Shown: positions 29,234-39,477 of the stretch, one piece after another
How positions within the stretch are numbered: position 1 is the first letter of the stretch
Layout: each line of letters starts with the position of its first letter
Assembly (NCBI GenBank): GCA_016712035.1
Contig: JADJRT010000005.1
Location: 198,912-262,911, forward strand
Reading direction: 5' to 3'
From: Flammeovirgaceae bacterium
Lineage (GTDB): Bacteria > Bacteroidota > Bacteroidia > Cytophagales > Cyclobacteriaceae
Length of the DNA stretch: 64,000 bases
Program-made: the position numbers and the translations under genes
Notes under the pieces: model-generated
Told to the model about the DNA's origin: nothing
The model's database searches: none
Seen by the model: the letters and a program-made list of their open reading frames with translations, nothing else

Positions 29234-30750
29234 ATGGATTACAAAAAAATAAGAATGCTGGCTCAACTTAAAGGTGCCGGTTACAAGTTTAAAACAATCA
29301 AAGAAGAGTTACGTGAAAACCTGATCGCTAAACTGTCGAAAAAAGAGAACGTCTTCGAAGGAATCTGGGGTTATGAAGAGACCGTAATACCGGAATTGGA
29401 GCGCGCTATTTTAGCGGGCCATGATATTAATCTTTTGGGATTAAGAGGCCAGGCAAAAACCCGCCTTGCTCGTTTAATGATTAACCTGCTGGATGAATAT
29501 ATTCCCGTTATAGAAGGATCCGAACTCAATGATGATCCGCTGCACCCTATTTCTCGTTACGGTAAGGACAAAATTCAGGAGTTAGGAGATGAAACGCCCG
29601 TTACCTGGCTTCATCGCAACGAGCGCTATTCCGAAAAATTAGCCACGCCCGATGTATCCATTGCTGATTTGATTGGAGATGTTGATCCGATAAAGGCAGC
29701 CTCATTACAAATGCCGTATTCAGATGATCGCGTAATTCACTTCGGATTAATTCCGCGGTCGCACCGATGTCTTTTTGTAATTAACGAATTGCCCGACTTA
29801 CAAGCGCGTATACAGGTGGCGTTATTCAACATTTTGCAGGAAGGGGACATACAGATTCGCGGTTTTAAAATAAGACTCCCGTTAGACATTCAGTTTGTAT
29901 TTACGGCCAACCCAGAAGATTATACGAACCGGGGAAGTATTGTAACTCCGCTGAAAGACCGCATCGATAGTCAGATCATTACGCATTATCCAAAGTCGAT
30001 GGATGTGAGTAAAAGATAACCCAACAGGAGGCATTCATCCGTCAGGAACAAACGAACAGAATCACTGTGCCTGAAATTGCCAAAGACCTGATCGAGCAAA
30101 TTGCATTCGAGGCCCGAAAGAGTGAGTTTGTTGATGCAAAAAGTGGCGTATCGGCCCGCTTAACTATTTCGGCATACGAAAATTTATTGGCAACAGCAGA
30201 ACGAAGGGCTCTCATCAATAATGAGAAAACTACCATTGTGCGCATTTCTGATTTTGGCGGAGTGGTGCCCTCTGTAACCGGTAAGGTGGAATTAGTGTAT
30301 GAGGGCCAACAGGAAGGGCCCGGTATTGTAGCACATAATCTAGTCGGTAAAGCTATTCGTACACAGTTTGTAAATTATTTTCCTGATCCCGAAAAATTCA
30401 GGAAGCAAAAAGATAAAAGCCCCTATAAAAAAATAAGTAACTGGTTTGGCGATGGAAACACAACGGACTTATTAAATGATATGTCCAATGTGGACTATGA
30501 AAAATCACTGAAAGCAGTTCCCGGATTGCTTGACCTGGTCAATGACTTTCATAAAGGTGTAGATAGCAACATGAAGTTATTTTTTATGGAGTTTGCTTTG
30601 CACGGTCTGGCTGAGTTTAGTTTAATTAGCAAGCACAACCTTACTTCAGGTCTGCAGTTTAAGGATTTGCTAAGTAGTATGTTTAGCCTTCCTAAGGCGG
30701 AAGATGATGAATCGGATAGCGATGAAGCCTTCGGTAGCAGCAACCGTTGA
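29234..30750 (+). CDS. MoxR/magnesium-chelatase-like AAA+ ATPase, one frameshift
   Basis: The N-terminal frame has Walker A GLRGQAKTRLARL, Walker B-like LFVINELPDLQARIQ, sensor-1 FVFTANPEDYTNRG and an Arg finger region PLKDRIDSQI. An indel near 30017 breaks SKxITQQEAFIRQEQ; the second frame (through 30750) is the helical lid and an all-alpha C-terminal region ending in acidic EDDESDSDEAF. Total is about 505 residues, longer than MoxR (about 330). It is close in layout to the 'magnesium chelatase' family that is widespread in Bacteroidota. With the VWA gene it forms a MoxR/VWA chaperone-like pair of unknown target. Confidence 0.85.
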
Positions 30751-31389
30751 TGCATTAGCTCTTCGCGAGTTAAAAAAGCTAGTGACTGAGGGGGAAGGTC
30801 TTCAACTGGAGTTTAAACGAAAGGCAACCTATCCGGAAAAAATTGTTCGCGAACTAATTGCTTTTGCGAATACAGAAGGAGGTACTTTACTAATCGGTGT
30901 TGATGATGACAAAAGCATTCGAGGTGTTAAATATCCAGATGAAGAATCGCATGTTGTTCGAAATTCGTTAGGTCATTGCTGCAAGCCTGGCCTTACTTAT
31001 CATGAAACGCTAATCTCCATTTCAGAAAATCGATACGTCATTAGATTTGACGTTCCCCCTAGTCCGAAACGACCTCATTATTTGACTTTGGATGGAGCGG
31101 CACGCACAACTTTTGTTCGGGTACTTGACAAGAGTATCAAAGCCAGTGTTGAGATGGAGGAGATCGTAAGAAGAAGTAAGAAAAACAGAGATACCGTTTT
31201 GTATTTGCAGAGCACGAAAAGAAACTGTTGGAGTATTTGAGCCATCACCCATCCATATCGCTTGCTCACTTTCGTACATTTTCCGGTTTAAATCGTTTTC
31301 AGGCAAGCCGCAAACTCATTTTACTTGTACTGGCCAACGTTCTTAAAATTACCGCTTCCGAAAAAGGAGATTTATATTCAAGGGTTTAG
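30722..31389 (+). CDS. AlbA_2 (Schlafen-like) ATP-binding domain protein, one frameshift
   Basis: The product has LKKLVTEGEGLQLEFKRKA and IAFANTEGGTLLIGVDD, the AlbA_2/Slfn nucleic-acid-binding domain signature. A break near 31197 is followed in the next frame by FAEHEKKLLEYLSHHPSISL and a small helical domain (HFRTFSGLNRFQASRKL) resembling a winged helix, ending TAG at 31387-31389. About 222 residues. The start ATG (30722, or 30704) lies inside the end of the ATPase gene, so translation is coupled. It is probably a regulator or RNA-binding partner of the VWA/ATPase pair. Confidence 0.78.
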
Positions 31390-31492
31390 CCTCGGGCAGT
31401 TGAATCTTAAGATCATTTACCATGAAAAGATTATTCAATGTCTTGCATTTTTTGATCTCCTTTCAGTAGATTTCGACTATAGATTTGATGGC

Positions 31493-31562
31493 GCGAAGAC
31501 ACGTTTCATACTTGCAGGGTTTCAACTACACCAATGTAAGGAACGTGTCTTCGCTTTTTTTA
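31493..31562 (+). terminator. 13-bp perfect inverted repeat followed by T-run (terminator or phoH attenuator)
   Basis: The arms GCGAAGACACGTT (31493-31505) and AACGTGTCTTCGC (31542-31554) pair perfectly around a 36-base loop and are followed by eight T. This can end the AlbA_2 transcript. However, a TAGATTTG -7-like box lies at 31480-31487, so a transcript starting about 31493 would begin with the hairpin and lead into phoH at 31573. Confidence 0.6.
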
Positions 31563-31572
31563 AACTTACGCT

Positions 31573-32913
31573 ATGAGCAAGAAAGACAAGGAGAAAATTT
31601 TTGTACTGGATACTTCGGTAATCATCTACGAGCATAACAGCATTCTTAATTTCGCTGAACATGATATTGGAATACCCATAACAGTTCTCGAAGAGCTCGA
31701 TAACTTCAAAAAGGAAACGATACCAAAAAATTTTGAAGCGCGGGAGTTTATCCGATTGATGGATAAGTTGGCTAAAGACCAAATGCTGCATCACTGGAAT
31801 CCGATTAACGGAAAAGGTAAAGGCAACTTCCGGGTTCTGATGGATACCGGAGGAAATGGTTCTTTAGACGCAAACAAAGTTTTCAATGAAGACAAACCCG
31901 ATCATCGGATTCTGAACTCGGCTTTGCTTCTTCAGAAAGAGGAAAAAGGCCGCAAAGTTATTCTGGTCTCGAAAGATGTAAACCTGAGATTAAAGGCCAA
32001 AGCGCTTGGACTTCAGGCCGAAGATTATACTACAGGCAAAATCCAAAACATCAGCTCGTTGCATACCGGTCGCACGGTTGTAGAAGAAGTAGATCCTTCA
32101 ATCATCAACCTGATGTATGAAAAGGGATATTGTCCACCAGGCGAAGTGCTGGGCAAAGAAAAGCCGATGAAAAACCATTACTACATTTTAAAGAGTGGTA
32201 AAAAATCGGTGTTAGCGTTTTTCAACTCTGCCAATGGCATGGTAGAACAAGTGGAGAAAAGAAACGCGTATGGAATTAAGCCGCGCAATGCCGAGCAAGC
32301 CTTTGCCATTCATGCGGTGCTTAAGCCCGAGATCAAATTGGTTTCCATGCAAGGCGTAGCAGGTACCGGTAAAACATTAATTGCCCTGGCTGCTGCTCTC
32401 GAACAAAAACGAGAATACAAACAAATTTATTTAGCACGGCCCATTGTTCCGCTAAGTAATAAGGATATTGGTTATCTGCCAGGCGATATCAAATCAAAAT
32501 TAAATCCCTACATGGAGCCCTTGTGGGATAATCTTAAGTTTATTCAGAATCAGTATAGCGAGTCGGACAAAGAGTTTTCAAAAATTACAGAAATGGTCAC
32601 CAACGAAAAACTGGTGATCACACCCTTGGCCTACATTCGCGGAAGAAGCTTATCCAATATTTGCTTTATCGTAGATGAGGCTCAGAATTTAACACCTCAC
32701 GAAGTGAAGACTATTATCACCCGTGCCGGTGAAAATACCAAAATCATTTTTACTGGTGACATTCATCAAATTGATACACCTTATCTCGATTCGCAAAGTA
32801 ATGGTTTGTCGTACTTAATTGATCGCTTAAAAGATCATGAGCTTTACGCCCACGTTACACTCGAGAAAGGTGAACGATCAGAACTGGCTAATCTGGCTAA
32901 CGAATTGTTATAA
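31573..32913 (+). CDS. phoH: PhoH family protein (PIN domain plus PhoH ATPase)
   Basis: The 446 residues start with a PIN-type domain (IFVLDTSVIIYEHNSI, PITVLEELDNFKKE, and acidic residues around DHRILNSAL and VSKDVNLRLKAKAL). The PhoH ATPase follows, with Walker A MQGVAGTGKTLIALAAALE and Walker B ICFIVDEAQNLTPHEVKTII, plus TGDIHQID. This is the PhoH2-like architecture, an RNA helicase with RNase activity where studied. Length is normal and the frame intact. It ends at a strong bidirectional terminator. Confidence 0.93.
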   Translation: MSKKDKEKIFVLDTSVIIYEHNSILNFAEHDIGIPITVLEELDNFKKETIPKNFEAREFIRLMDKLAKDQMLHHWNPINGKGKGNFRVLMDTGGNGSLDANKVFNEDKPDHRILNSALLLQKEEKGRKVILVSKDVNLRLKAKALGLQAEDYTTGKIQNISSLHTGRTVVEEVDPSIINLMYEKGYCPPGEVLGKEKPMKNHYYILKSGKKSVLAFFNSANGMVEQVEKRNAYGIKPRNAEQAFAIHAVLKPEIKLVSMQGVAGTGKTLIALAAALEQKREYKQIYLARPIVPLSNKDIGYLPGDIKSKLNPYMEPLWDNLKFIQNQYSESDKEFSKITEMVTNEKLVITPLAYIRGRSLSNICFIVDEAQNLTPHEVKTIITRAGENTKIIFTGDIHQIDTPYLDSQSNGLSYLIDRLKDHELYAHVTLEKGERSELANLANELL

Positions 32914-32957
32914 ATAAATAGCCCTGATTCGCAATTTGCCAATCAGGGCTATTTATT
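32914..32957. terminator. Strong bidirectional rho-independent terminator
   Basis: A perfect 17-bp inverted repeat AATAAATAGCCCTGATT/AATCAGGGCTATTTATT with a 10-base loop lies between convergent phoH and sucD. Its A/T-rich outer part gives a T-run in both directions. Confidence 0.9.
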
Positions 32958-32971
32958 GCTAAAAAGTAAAA

Positions 32972-33847
32972 TTATTTCCCCAGCGCTTTCAACATAGTCT
33001 CTCCTATTAATGCAGGAGATTCAACTACGTGAATACCACATTCGCGCATGATCTTCATTTTAGCGGCAGCCGTATCATCGGCTCCACCGATAATAGCACC
33101 CGCATGCCCCATCCTTCTACCTGGAGGGGCAGTTTGTCCTGCAATAAAACCAACAACCGGTTTCTTATTTCCATTCTCCTTTATCCAGCGCGCAGCTACG
33201 GGTTCGTAGTTACCCCCAATTTCACCAATCATTACTATAGCGTCTGTTTCTGAGTCATTCATTAACAACTCTACCGCATCTTTCGTGGGTGTACCTATGA
33301 TTGGATCTCCTCCAATACCTATTGCTGTCGAAATGCCTAAACCAGCTTTTACGATCTGATCAGCCGCTTCGTATGTTAATGTTCCCGATTTCGAAACTAT
33401 CCCAATACGTCCTTTCTTGAACACAAACCCCGGCATGATACCCACCTTGGCTTCCCCTGGTGTAATAACCCCCGGGCAGTTTGGGCCAACAAGCGTAACT
33501 CCTCTTTCCTTCACATACTTTTTAGCAATCATCATATCCTTTACGGGAATCCCCTCGGTAATGGCAACAATTACTTTGATGCCTCCTTCGGCAGCTTCCA
33601 TAATTGAGTCAGCAGCAAAAGCCGGGGGTACAAATATGATGGATACATCGGCTCCCGTTTTTTCAACCGCTTCTTTCACAGTATTAAAAACAGGTCTGCC
33701 TAAGTGAATCTGTCCGCCTTTAGCGGGCGTAACGCCACCCACTACATTGGTTCCATATTCAATCATTTGGCCAGCATGGAAGGTTCCTTCCGTACCGGTG
33801 AATCCCTGAACAATAATGCGTGAGTTTTTATTAACTAAGACACTCAT
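32972..33847 (-). CDS. sucD: Succinyl-CoA ligase (ADP-forming) subunit alpha
   Basis: SucD carries the phosphohistidine of the TCA-cycle enzyme that makes ATP from succinyl-CoA. The 291 residues contain [50 protein letters not shown] and the active His in [13 protein letters not shown]. Length is standard. sucC is not adjacent, which is normal in Bacteroidota. The gene has its own near-perfect promoter and sits downstream of the terminator of the next operon. Confidence 0.97.
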   Translation of the reverse strand: MSVLVNKNSRIIVQGFTGTEGTFHAGQMIEYGTNVVGGVTPAKGGQIHLGRPVFNTVKEAVEKTGADVSIIFVPPAFAADSIMEAAEGGIKVIVAITEGIPVKDMMIAKKYVKERGVTLVGPNCPGVITPGEAKVGIMPGFVFKKGRIGIVSKSGTLTYEAADQIVKAGLGISTAIGIGGDPIIGTPTKDAVELLMNDSETDAIVMIGEIGGNYEPVAARWIKENGNKKPVVGFIAGQTAPPGRRMGHAGAIIGGADDTAAAKMKIMRECGIHVVESPALIGETMLKALGK

Positions 33848-33865
33848 AAGAAATAGGTTAGCTCA

Positions 33866-33896
33866 CAAAATTAGAACAATATAGTTGTTGACCAAA
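33866..33896 (-). promoter_or_regulatory. Bacteroidota-type promoter of sucD
   Basis: The minus strand carries TTTG (33896-33893), 19 bases, then TAATTTTG (33873-33866), matching TTTG-N19-TAnnTTTG. Expected start is about 33859, 12 bases before the sucD ATG. Confidence 0.75.
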
Positions 33897-33922
33897 CGTG
33901 ATCGGAGACCCTCCAAAATAAA

Positions 33923-33946
33923 AAACCCCGCAGCGAGGCGGGGTTT
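33923..33946 (-). terminator. Rho-independent terminator of the CHASE2/TPR operon
   Basis: A 9-bp GC-rich stem AAACCCCGC/GCGGGGTTT with a 6-base loop is followed on the minus strand by five T. It lies 20 bases after the 33967-34860 gene. Confidence 0.88.
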
Positions 33947-33966
33947 CTCTTATCTATCTATCAATA

Positions 33967-34860
33967 CTATTTATTCACCTTAAGTTTATTTCTCAATAGA
34001 AATTCTTCATAATAATCACTATAGGTGGCATCATCGGGTGCCAACTTCATGGCTTGTTCGTACGATGTAATCGCATCGATCAGTAACTTATTTTGTTCAA
34101 AGAAACCCGCCAAAACCAATTTATTAAGAGCGGATTCATCTTTAAGCTCTTTCATCACATCTGTGTAAGCAACATTTATTTTAGCCTGTTCGCCCGCAGA
34201 AAGTTTCTTTACCAAATACTTTTCATCGGATCGGGTGCCGGTTGTCTTGGATTGAATCTCAATCAGGATGGCTGTTTCGCCTGCAAACTTAGGATCATTG
34301 AGATCGATAGAAACCGTATTTTCAGGAGTCTCCACTTTTAGCAATACATCATCAAACATATTTAGAAAAGAAACTGTGTACGGCCCTTTCTCTGTCTTAT
34401 CCCAATTTACATAAACGATGTTGTTGAATACGCTCGCATATTGATTATTAGGTAAGTACACTTTTATTCCAAGACCTCTGTGAACCGCCCCGGTTGCACT
34501 CAATCTGTTTTTCTTTGCTTCCGCAGAATTACTACTGAGAATAAAATCCGTGTATTTATTTAATACACTGGTACTTCCACTTACCTGAGCGGCCAAGTCG
34601 GCTACTTTGTAGGTGCTCGCTTTCTTCACTTCAAGCGGTTTACCCGAGGAGTGAACCAATCCAATAGAAGCGTTCTCGGTTACTTTCAGTTCGTCTCCTA
34701 ATTTTAAACTCGCTCCGGTTTTCACAGGTTGCCAGCTATCGCCTGTTTTTATTTCATTTGCGCCCTTATTTGCAAGTACCCGGAAAGTGTAATCCTGAGA
34801 ATTAGCAAGGGTACTTACTGCGAAAAAGCCAACTAACAATAGAATTCTGCCTTTTTTCAT
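33967..34860 (-). CDS. Exported protein with FecR-like N-terminal and TPR-like C-terminal regions
   Basis: The 297 residues start with a signal peptide (MKKGRILLLVGFFAVSTLAN). Residues 25-85 (GDSWQPVKTGASLKLGDEL, ASIGLVHSSGKPLEVKKAS) resemble the FecR/SH3-like beta domain that follows 'sufficiently processed' stress signals. Residues 225-290 form helices with a TPR-like pair (LVLAGFFEQNKLLIDAITSYEQAMKLAP, residues about 247-274). It lies 54 bases downstream of the CHASE2 gene, and FecR/CHASE2 pairs are frequent, so the two probably form a sensory or envelope module. Exact role unknown. Confidence 0.65.
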   Translation of the reverse strand: MKKGRILLLVGFFAVSTLANSQDYTFRVLANKGANEIKTGDSWQPVKTGASLKLGDELKVTENASIGLVHSSGKPLEVKKASTYKVADLAAQVSGSTSVLNKYTDFILSSNSAEAKKNRLSATGAVHRGLGIKVYLPNNQYASVFNNIVYVNWDKTEKGPYTVSFLNMFDDVLLKVETPENTVSIDLNDPKFAGETAILIEIQSKTTGTRSDEKYLVKKLSAGEQAKINVAYTDVMKELKDESALNKLVLAGFFEQNKLLIDAITSYEQAMKLAPDDATYSDYYEEFLLRNKLKVNK

Positions 34861-34914
34861 GGTTTTATATTGATTTGCAATTCGAAAATACTAAAAAATC
34901 GTGCCAATTTAGAC

Positions 34915-36246
34915 TCATTCGATTAATACATCTACTGGCTTCTTGGTAAGCCATTTGGTTATTTGATTCTGGAAGCCTTTATAAATATCATAGCATGGGC
35001 CTACCAAAGCGGATGCAGCCAAAGTTAGAGATAAATCGAGTTTAAATTCAAAAGATGCAAAGCCGAAAACCATTAATCCAGACACCGTTAACAACAAAAG
35101 AATTTGAATCAAAACTGAGAGTGCATCAAACCAATGTGCCAAATGCTCATCAATAATGATGAATAGAGCAACCGTCAAAAAGCAAACAATGAATGCTATC
35201 GTATATTTCTGCCATTCTGCCAATTCGTTTACATAATCTTCATTAAGAATCATGGCCACTATATTAGCGTGAACCACTACACCGAACATATCTGGGTTGG
35301 CCCTGCCCGCAACTTTCTTGTTAAGTGGGGTAAAATATTTATCATTCCATGAAGGATCCCCAAAGTAAGACCCCAAGAATCCAACGATCACAATACTGTT
35401 GTTAAATAATTCAGGCAAGACCTCTCCATTCAAAATCTGATCGACATCAACAGCATAGAACATTAGCGGATAGCGGGTTGTAGAAGTTTCCTTTTCGCGA
35501 ACCGATTTGAGTCTTATATCCTGAATTTCCACATTACCCCGGTAATTAATAATCTCTTCCTCCTTTTGTCGGGCCAAAAAACGCTTTGTCTTTTCAGGAT
35601 CAAACATCATACACATTTGAACAGCAAAAGCATACTGCTCATCATTGTTTACTGTGTACTTAGGAACAAAGGCGCGGCATTGTTTTACGTCATCCTGGTA
35701 AACCGCAGGAGGATCTGTTAATAGGTTAGCATACCCATGTTTGGCATACATGCTAAAGTTTAGATCTGAGTATTCAATGGAATCATAAACATCAATTAAA
35801 TTACTATCTTCAGAGGTCTTTGTCTTTTGAAGTAATTTCGAGACTAACACAACATTACCTGCCTCTTTAATGGCATCAGAAAGTAGCAGGTTGCCTAGCG
35901 TATCAAGTAACTGTGGACAATTCACAGAATCCCTTAATCGACCCTCGCAATTAAAATAGCTATCTATACCAATTACCTTAGGTTTAAACTGGCTTATGAT
36001 ATGAATCTGTTGTGCAACTTCTCGCCTGCTAAGCATCCCTAAGTTCACCACAACAATTCGTTGATCAACCGTTGGATCACGCCTAAGATTAGAAAACGCA
36101 TAATCTGTCAATTCAAAATCAGTAAGCGCCTGCGAAACTGGATCAAACGCATTAAAAAATTTAAAATCGGTGATCTTACTAACCCCCCACATCATGAAGA
36201 ACACAAACACGGTTATGGCAAGACTTTTAATAGAGAGTTTCTTCAT
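34915..36246 (-). CDS. CHASE2-domain membrane protein without output domain
   Basis: The 443 residues have an N-terminal membrane helix (AITVFVFFMMWGVSKI), a large periplasmic CHASE2 region (QRIVVVNLGMLSRREVAQQI, KVIGIDSYF, NNSIVIVGFLGSYFGD) and three C-terminal helices (about 350-430). CHASE2 is an extracellular sensor usually fused to a kinase, cyclase or phosphatase. Here no catalytic domain follows the last helix, only a short tail. It likely signals through a partner such as the downstream FecR/TPR-like exported protein. Confidence 0.85.
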   Translation of the reverse strand: MKKLSIKSLAITVFVFFMMWGVSKITDFKFFNAFDPVSQALTDFELTDYAFSNLRRDPTVDQRIVVVNLGMLSRREVAQQIHIISQFKPKVIGIDSYFNCEGRLRDSVNCPQLLDTLGNLLLSDAIKEAGNVVLVSKLLQKTKTSEDSNLIDVYDSIEYSDLNFSMYAKHGYANLLTDPPAVYQDDVKQCRAFVPKYTVNNDEQYAFAVQMCMMFDPEKTKRFLARQKEEEIINYRGNVEIQDIRLKSVREKETSTTRYPLMFYAVDVDQILNGEVLPELFNNSIVIVGFLGSYFGDPSWNDKYFTPLNKKVAGRANPDMFGVVVHANIVAMILNEDYVNELAEWQKYTIAFIVCFLTVALFIIIDEHLAHWFDALSVLIQILLLLTVSGLMVFGFASFEFKLDLSLTLAASALVGPCYDIYKGFQNQITKWLTKKPVDVLIE

Positions 36247-36295
36247 AGCACGTTAAGTTCAGAATAAATTTAGAAATTTAGACCATCAATCAATA

Positions 36296-37297
36296 ATGGA
36301 ACATAAAAACAATCTCCCGAATCGGCTTGATTTCTCATTCTATGCGGAAGAAATACCACGTGGAAATAGAGTAGTGCTTGCACAAGCCATTACGCTGGCC
36401 GAAAGCACACGCGCTGAAGATATTACTCTAGCCAATCAATTGATTGAACAACTGCTTCCCCTTACGGGAAACTCCATTCGTATCGGAATAACCGGTGTGC
36501 CTGGCGTTGGTAAGAGCACTTTTATTGAAGCCTTTGGCAAATACCTCACCTCCTTGAATCATAAAATCGCAGTGCTCGCGGTTGATCCTACCAGTATAAA
36601 AACAAAAGGAAGTATTTTGGGTGATAAAACCCGCATGGAGGAACTCGCCAGAGATGAGAATGCATTTATAAGACCCACAGCCACCAGCAATGCCTTGGGC
36701 GGTGTAACCGACCGAACGCGGGAAGCTATTTTATTATGTGAAGCGGCTGGCTTCGATATTATCATTATCGAAACAGTGGGCGTAGGTCAATCGGAAACAT
36801 CGGTAAGAAACCTGGTAGATTTCTTTGTTATTAATGTTAGCCGGTGCGGGTGATGAGCTGCAGGGAATTAAAAAGGAATTATGGAAATGGCTGATGCGGT
36901 TGTCATTACCAAAGCCGATGGTGAAAATCTTAAACAAACCAATCAGGCGAAAGCCGATGTTCAGCATGCCTTACATATTTTCTCGGATTCAGACTCGGGG
37001 TGGAAACCAAAGGTGATCACCGCCTCTGCCCAGGAGAAAAAAGGGATAAACGAAACCTGGAGCATTATACAAGAATATGTTACCGCCACACAAGACAGTA
37101 ATTTCTTTAGTGAAAACAGAACCCAACAAAATCTGGTTTGGTTTCACGAACGGATGCAACAACTTTTAAAACAACATATTTCGCAATCCGAAGAGATGAA
37201 CACGCAAATCAAAATTTTAGAAAAAGCTATTATCAATAAAAAAATACTTCCCTCCCGGGCCGCTCAGGAAGTCATAAGTCTGTTTTTTAAGGTTTAG
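36296..37297 (+). CDS. meaB: Methylmalonyl-CoA mutase-associated GTPase MeaB, two indels
   Basis: MeaB is the G-protein chaperone that protects and reloads B12-dependent methylmalonyl-CoA mutase. The first frame has Walker [42 protein letters not shown] and [13 protein letters not shown]. Indels near 36830 and 36876 break [19 protein letters not shown]. The last part has [13 protein letters not shown] (the GTPase NKxD-like element), [13 protein letters not shown] and a C-terminal dimerisation helix. Reconstructed length is about 333 residues, standard. It lies beside the B12 uptake genes, which fits its cofactor biology. Confidence 0.92.
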
Positions 37298-37452
37298 CCC
37301 GCTGTTTCGAATTCCCGTAAGGGCAATGGCGGCAATTGTTCTTGCAACAGAAGCCCCGCTTTAGATGATACTGTTTAGTAAAAACCATCAGTCCATCCTC
37401 AAAATAATAATCGCCTTCTTTTTGCTTATCGTTTTTTGGATTTATTATTCAT
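37287..37452 (-). CDS. Small DUF5522-like cysteine-rich protein, one frameshift
   Basis: A short gene read from ATG 37452 (MNNKSKKR), shifted once near 37428, then EGDYYFEDGLMVFTKQYHLKRG and CCKNNCRHCPYG, ending at TAA 37289-37287. About 55 residues. The YYFE-GLMVFT-YHLKRG-CC-CRHCPY pattern is the DUF5522 family, whose four clustered Cys suggest a zinc or iron-sulfur site; function is unknown. Its 3' end overlaps the meaB end by 11 bases in convergent orientation. It is 12 bases downstream of btuB and may be in the B12-controlled transcript. Confidence 0.75.
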
Positions 37453-37464
37453 GGGGCAGCTCAT

Positions 37465-39360
37465 TCATAATTTTATTTTCACACCACCCTGCATATTGAT
37501 ACCCATTGTGCTATATCCATACACCTCCTCATAATTCTGGTTTAGCAAATTTTTTCCTTGAAGGAAAAGTGTTAAAGAGGGTTTTGGTAAAGAATATTCC
37601 ACGTATACATCCAATAACACATAAGAAGTCAAAGTAACCTGCTGCGAGGTAAAGGTTGATTCGTCAAAATACAAATCCTCTCGCTTCCCAAAGCTCTGTA
37701 AATTCAAACTGCTGTACCATTTTTGGTTTAGACGATAGCCGGCATTCAATCCGAAAGAATTTTTAGGTCTCCGAATCAGATTATTAAAGGTTGTGTCCTT
37801 GTTATTTGTTGTGGTTGTTACATCGCCAGTAACATACGCATAGAAAGCCTTGAGGGTAAGTTTAGGTGTAGGGGTTACTGTTAACTCCCATTCCACGCCT
37901 CGATCATTCTGTTCATTTAAATTTACATTGGTTGGATAGGCATAGACAATCACATCTTCAATTCTTCGCGCAAAGAATACCATTCGGCCTTCTATTTTTT
38001 GCTTTGTGAAACCCACTGAACTCCTGCTTCTGCTTTGACTGCGTTCAGGTTTTAAGTCTGGATTGGCTCCATATTGTCCATAAAGTTGGTAAAGGGTTGG
38101 CGCTTTAAAGCCAGTAGAAAGATTAACAAATGCTTTCAATCCATTTTGCCAACGATAGGACGGATTAAAACTGAATGTAAAGTTTTGGCCAAATTGGGTA
38201 TGATGGTTGTACCGTCCACCCAATTCAACAGAAAAATTTTTTGTGTTCATGAACACCGATACATAGGGACTTGCAAGAAGTGCCGAAGGATTTTTTTCAA
38301 CGGAAGTCGTATCCAGCATTTTTAAATCCTGGACCGTTACTCCGCCCAAAAGTTGAAGTTGCTTAGTGAGCTCATAATTCATAAATACTTCCGCATGATT
38401 AAACTTTCCCGTGTAAGTACTTTTTCCATAGGTTCCATCAAATACCCGATCGCTTTGGTTATAGGCGTATTGCATATTCAACGATCCTTTTTTCAGCGAA
38501 TAATTAGCTTGTGCCCCTGTGTTTAAAAGTGTTGCTTCATATTTGTTGAGAATATCATCAGCGAAAGGGCCGCCATCATATTTACCATCAAACTTTGTAA
38601 ATCGTACAAAAGGTTTGAAGGCTAGTCGGTCCGTTGGTTTAAATCCCAAATTTGCATGAAGCGATTCCTGTCTTGCGTCATCTTTATCAAAATCACCTCC
38701 AACCTTCTCTTTCGCCTCACTAATGCCATCTGTGCTAAAGGATGTATAGCCCGCGTTATAGTCGAAGTGTTTTGTTTTACCGCTAACTACCGCGGTGCCG
38801 TTCCACGAATTGTATGATCCATAACTCAGGCTACCCAAAAATTCTACGGGCTTACTCCCGTCTCTTTTAGTAATAATATTAATTACACCCGCTACAGCAT
38901 CGCTTCCATATAAAGTGGATTGGCTTCCTTTTAAAATTTCGATACGCTCTACCTGATCCAGCGAAAGCAAACGCAAATCATACGCTCCACCAGAAACACC
39001 CGAAGGATCGTTTACCGGCACACCATCAATTAATATGAGGGTGTATTCGTTCTTAGCTCCGCGCAGGTAAACCGATTTATCCTTTCCAGGATTGCTGTTG
39101 GCACCGTTAATTACCAGACCTACCTGTTCATTGAGCAATTGCGCAAGATCTTTGCCCTGACTTCGCATAATCATCTCTTCATCGATTACCGTAAGCACTT
39201 TGCCGGTTTCACTCTGAGTTTTCGGAAATTTAGTAGCTGTAATTACTACTTCCTTGAGTTGACGCAAACTCAAAGAGTCTTGCTGGGCTCTTGTTGGATT
39301 TGGTGCCAGCCACCAAAGGACGATTAAAGTTATCGCCCAGACTCTTTTCTCTTTTTTCAT
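37465..39360 (-). CDS. btuB: TonB-dependent outer-membrane receptor, BtuB-like (cobalamin)
   Basis: The 631 residues begin with a signal peptide (MKKEKRVWAITLIVLWWLAP) and a TonB-box-like EVVITAT. The plug domain follows (GKDLAQLLNEQVGLVINGAN, VYLRGAKNEYTLILIDGVPV, QVERIEILKGSQSTLYGSDAVAGVINI across residues about 60-165). The rest is an antiparallel beta barrel. The family assignment rests on the short BtuB-type plug and on the cobalamin riboswitch 118 bases upstream on the same strand. Riboswitch control implies it is made when B12 is scarce. Confidence 0.9.
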   Translation of the reverse strand: MKKEKRVWAITLIVLWWLAPNPTRAQQDSLSLRQLKEVVITATKFPKTQSETGKVLTVIDEEMIMRSQGKDLAQLLNEQVGLVINGANSNPGKDKSVYLRGAKNEYTLILIDGVPVNDPSGVSGGAYDLRLLSLDQVERIEILKGSQSTLYGSDAVAGVINIITKRDGSKPVEFLGSLSYGSYNSWNGTAVVSGKTKHFDYNAGYTSFSTDGISEAKEKVGGDFDKDDARQESLHANLGFKPTDRLAFKPFVRFTKFDGKYDGGPFADDILNKYEATLLNTGAQANYSLKKGSLNMQYAYNQSDRVFDGTYGKSTYTGKFNHAEVFMNYELTKQLQLLGGVTVQDLKMLDTTSVEKNPSALLASPYVSVFMNTKNFSVELGGRYNHHTQFGQNFTFSFNPSYRWQNGLKAFVNLSTGFKAPTLYQLYGQYGANPDLKPERSQSRSRSSVGFTKQKIEGRMVFFARRIEDVIVYAYPTNVNLNEQNDRGVEWELTVTPTPKLTLKAFYAYVTGDVTTTTNNKDTTFNNLIRRPKNSFGLNAGYRLNQKWYSSLNLQSFGKREDLYFDESTFTSQQVTLTSYVLLDVYVEYSLPKPSLTLFLQGKNLLNQNYEEVYGYSTMGINMQGGVKIKL

Positions 39361-39477
39361 TTTGAAAAAGTTTAAGGTCTTGAAAAAAGAGTAAAAGGCT
39401 GCTTATGAATAAGGGGATGTTGAATGTACATCCGCTAAATCACAGTCGCTTTTTACCCGAAGCACTGAATTAAAGTT

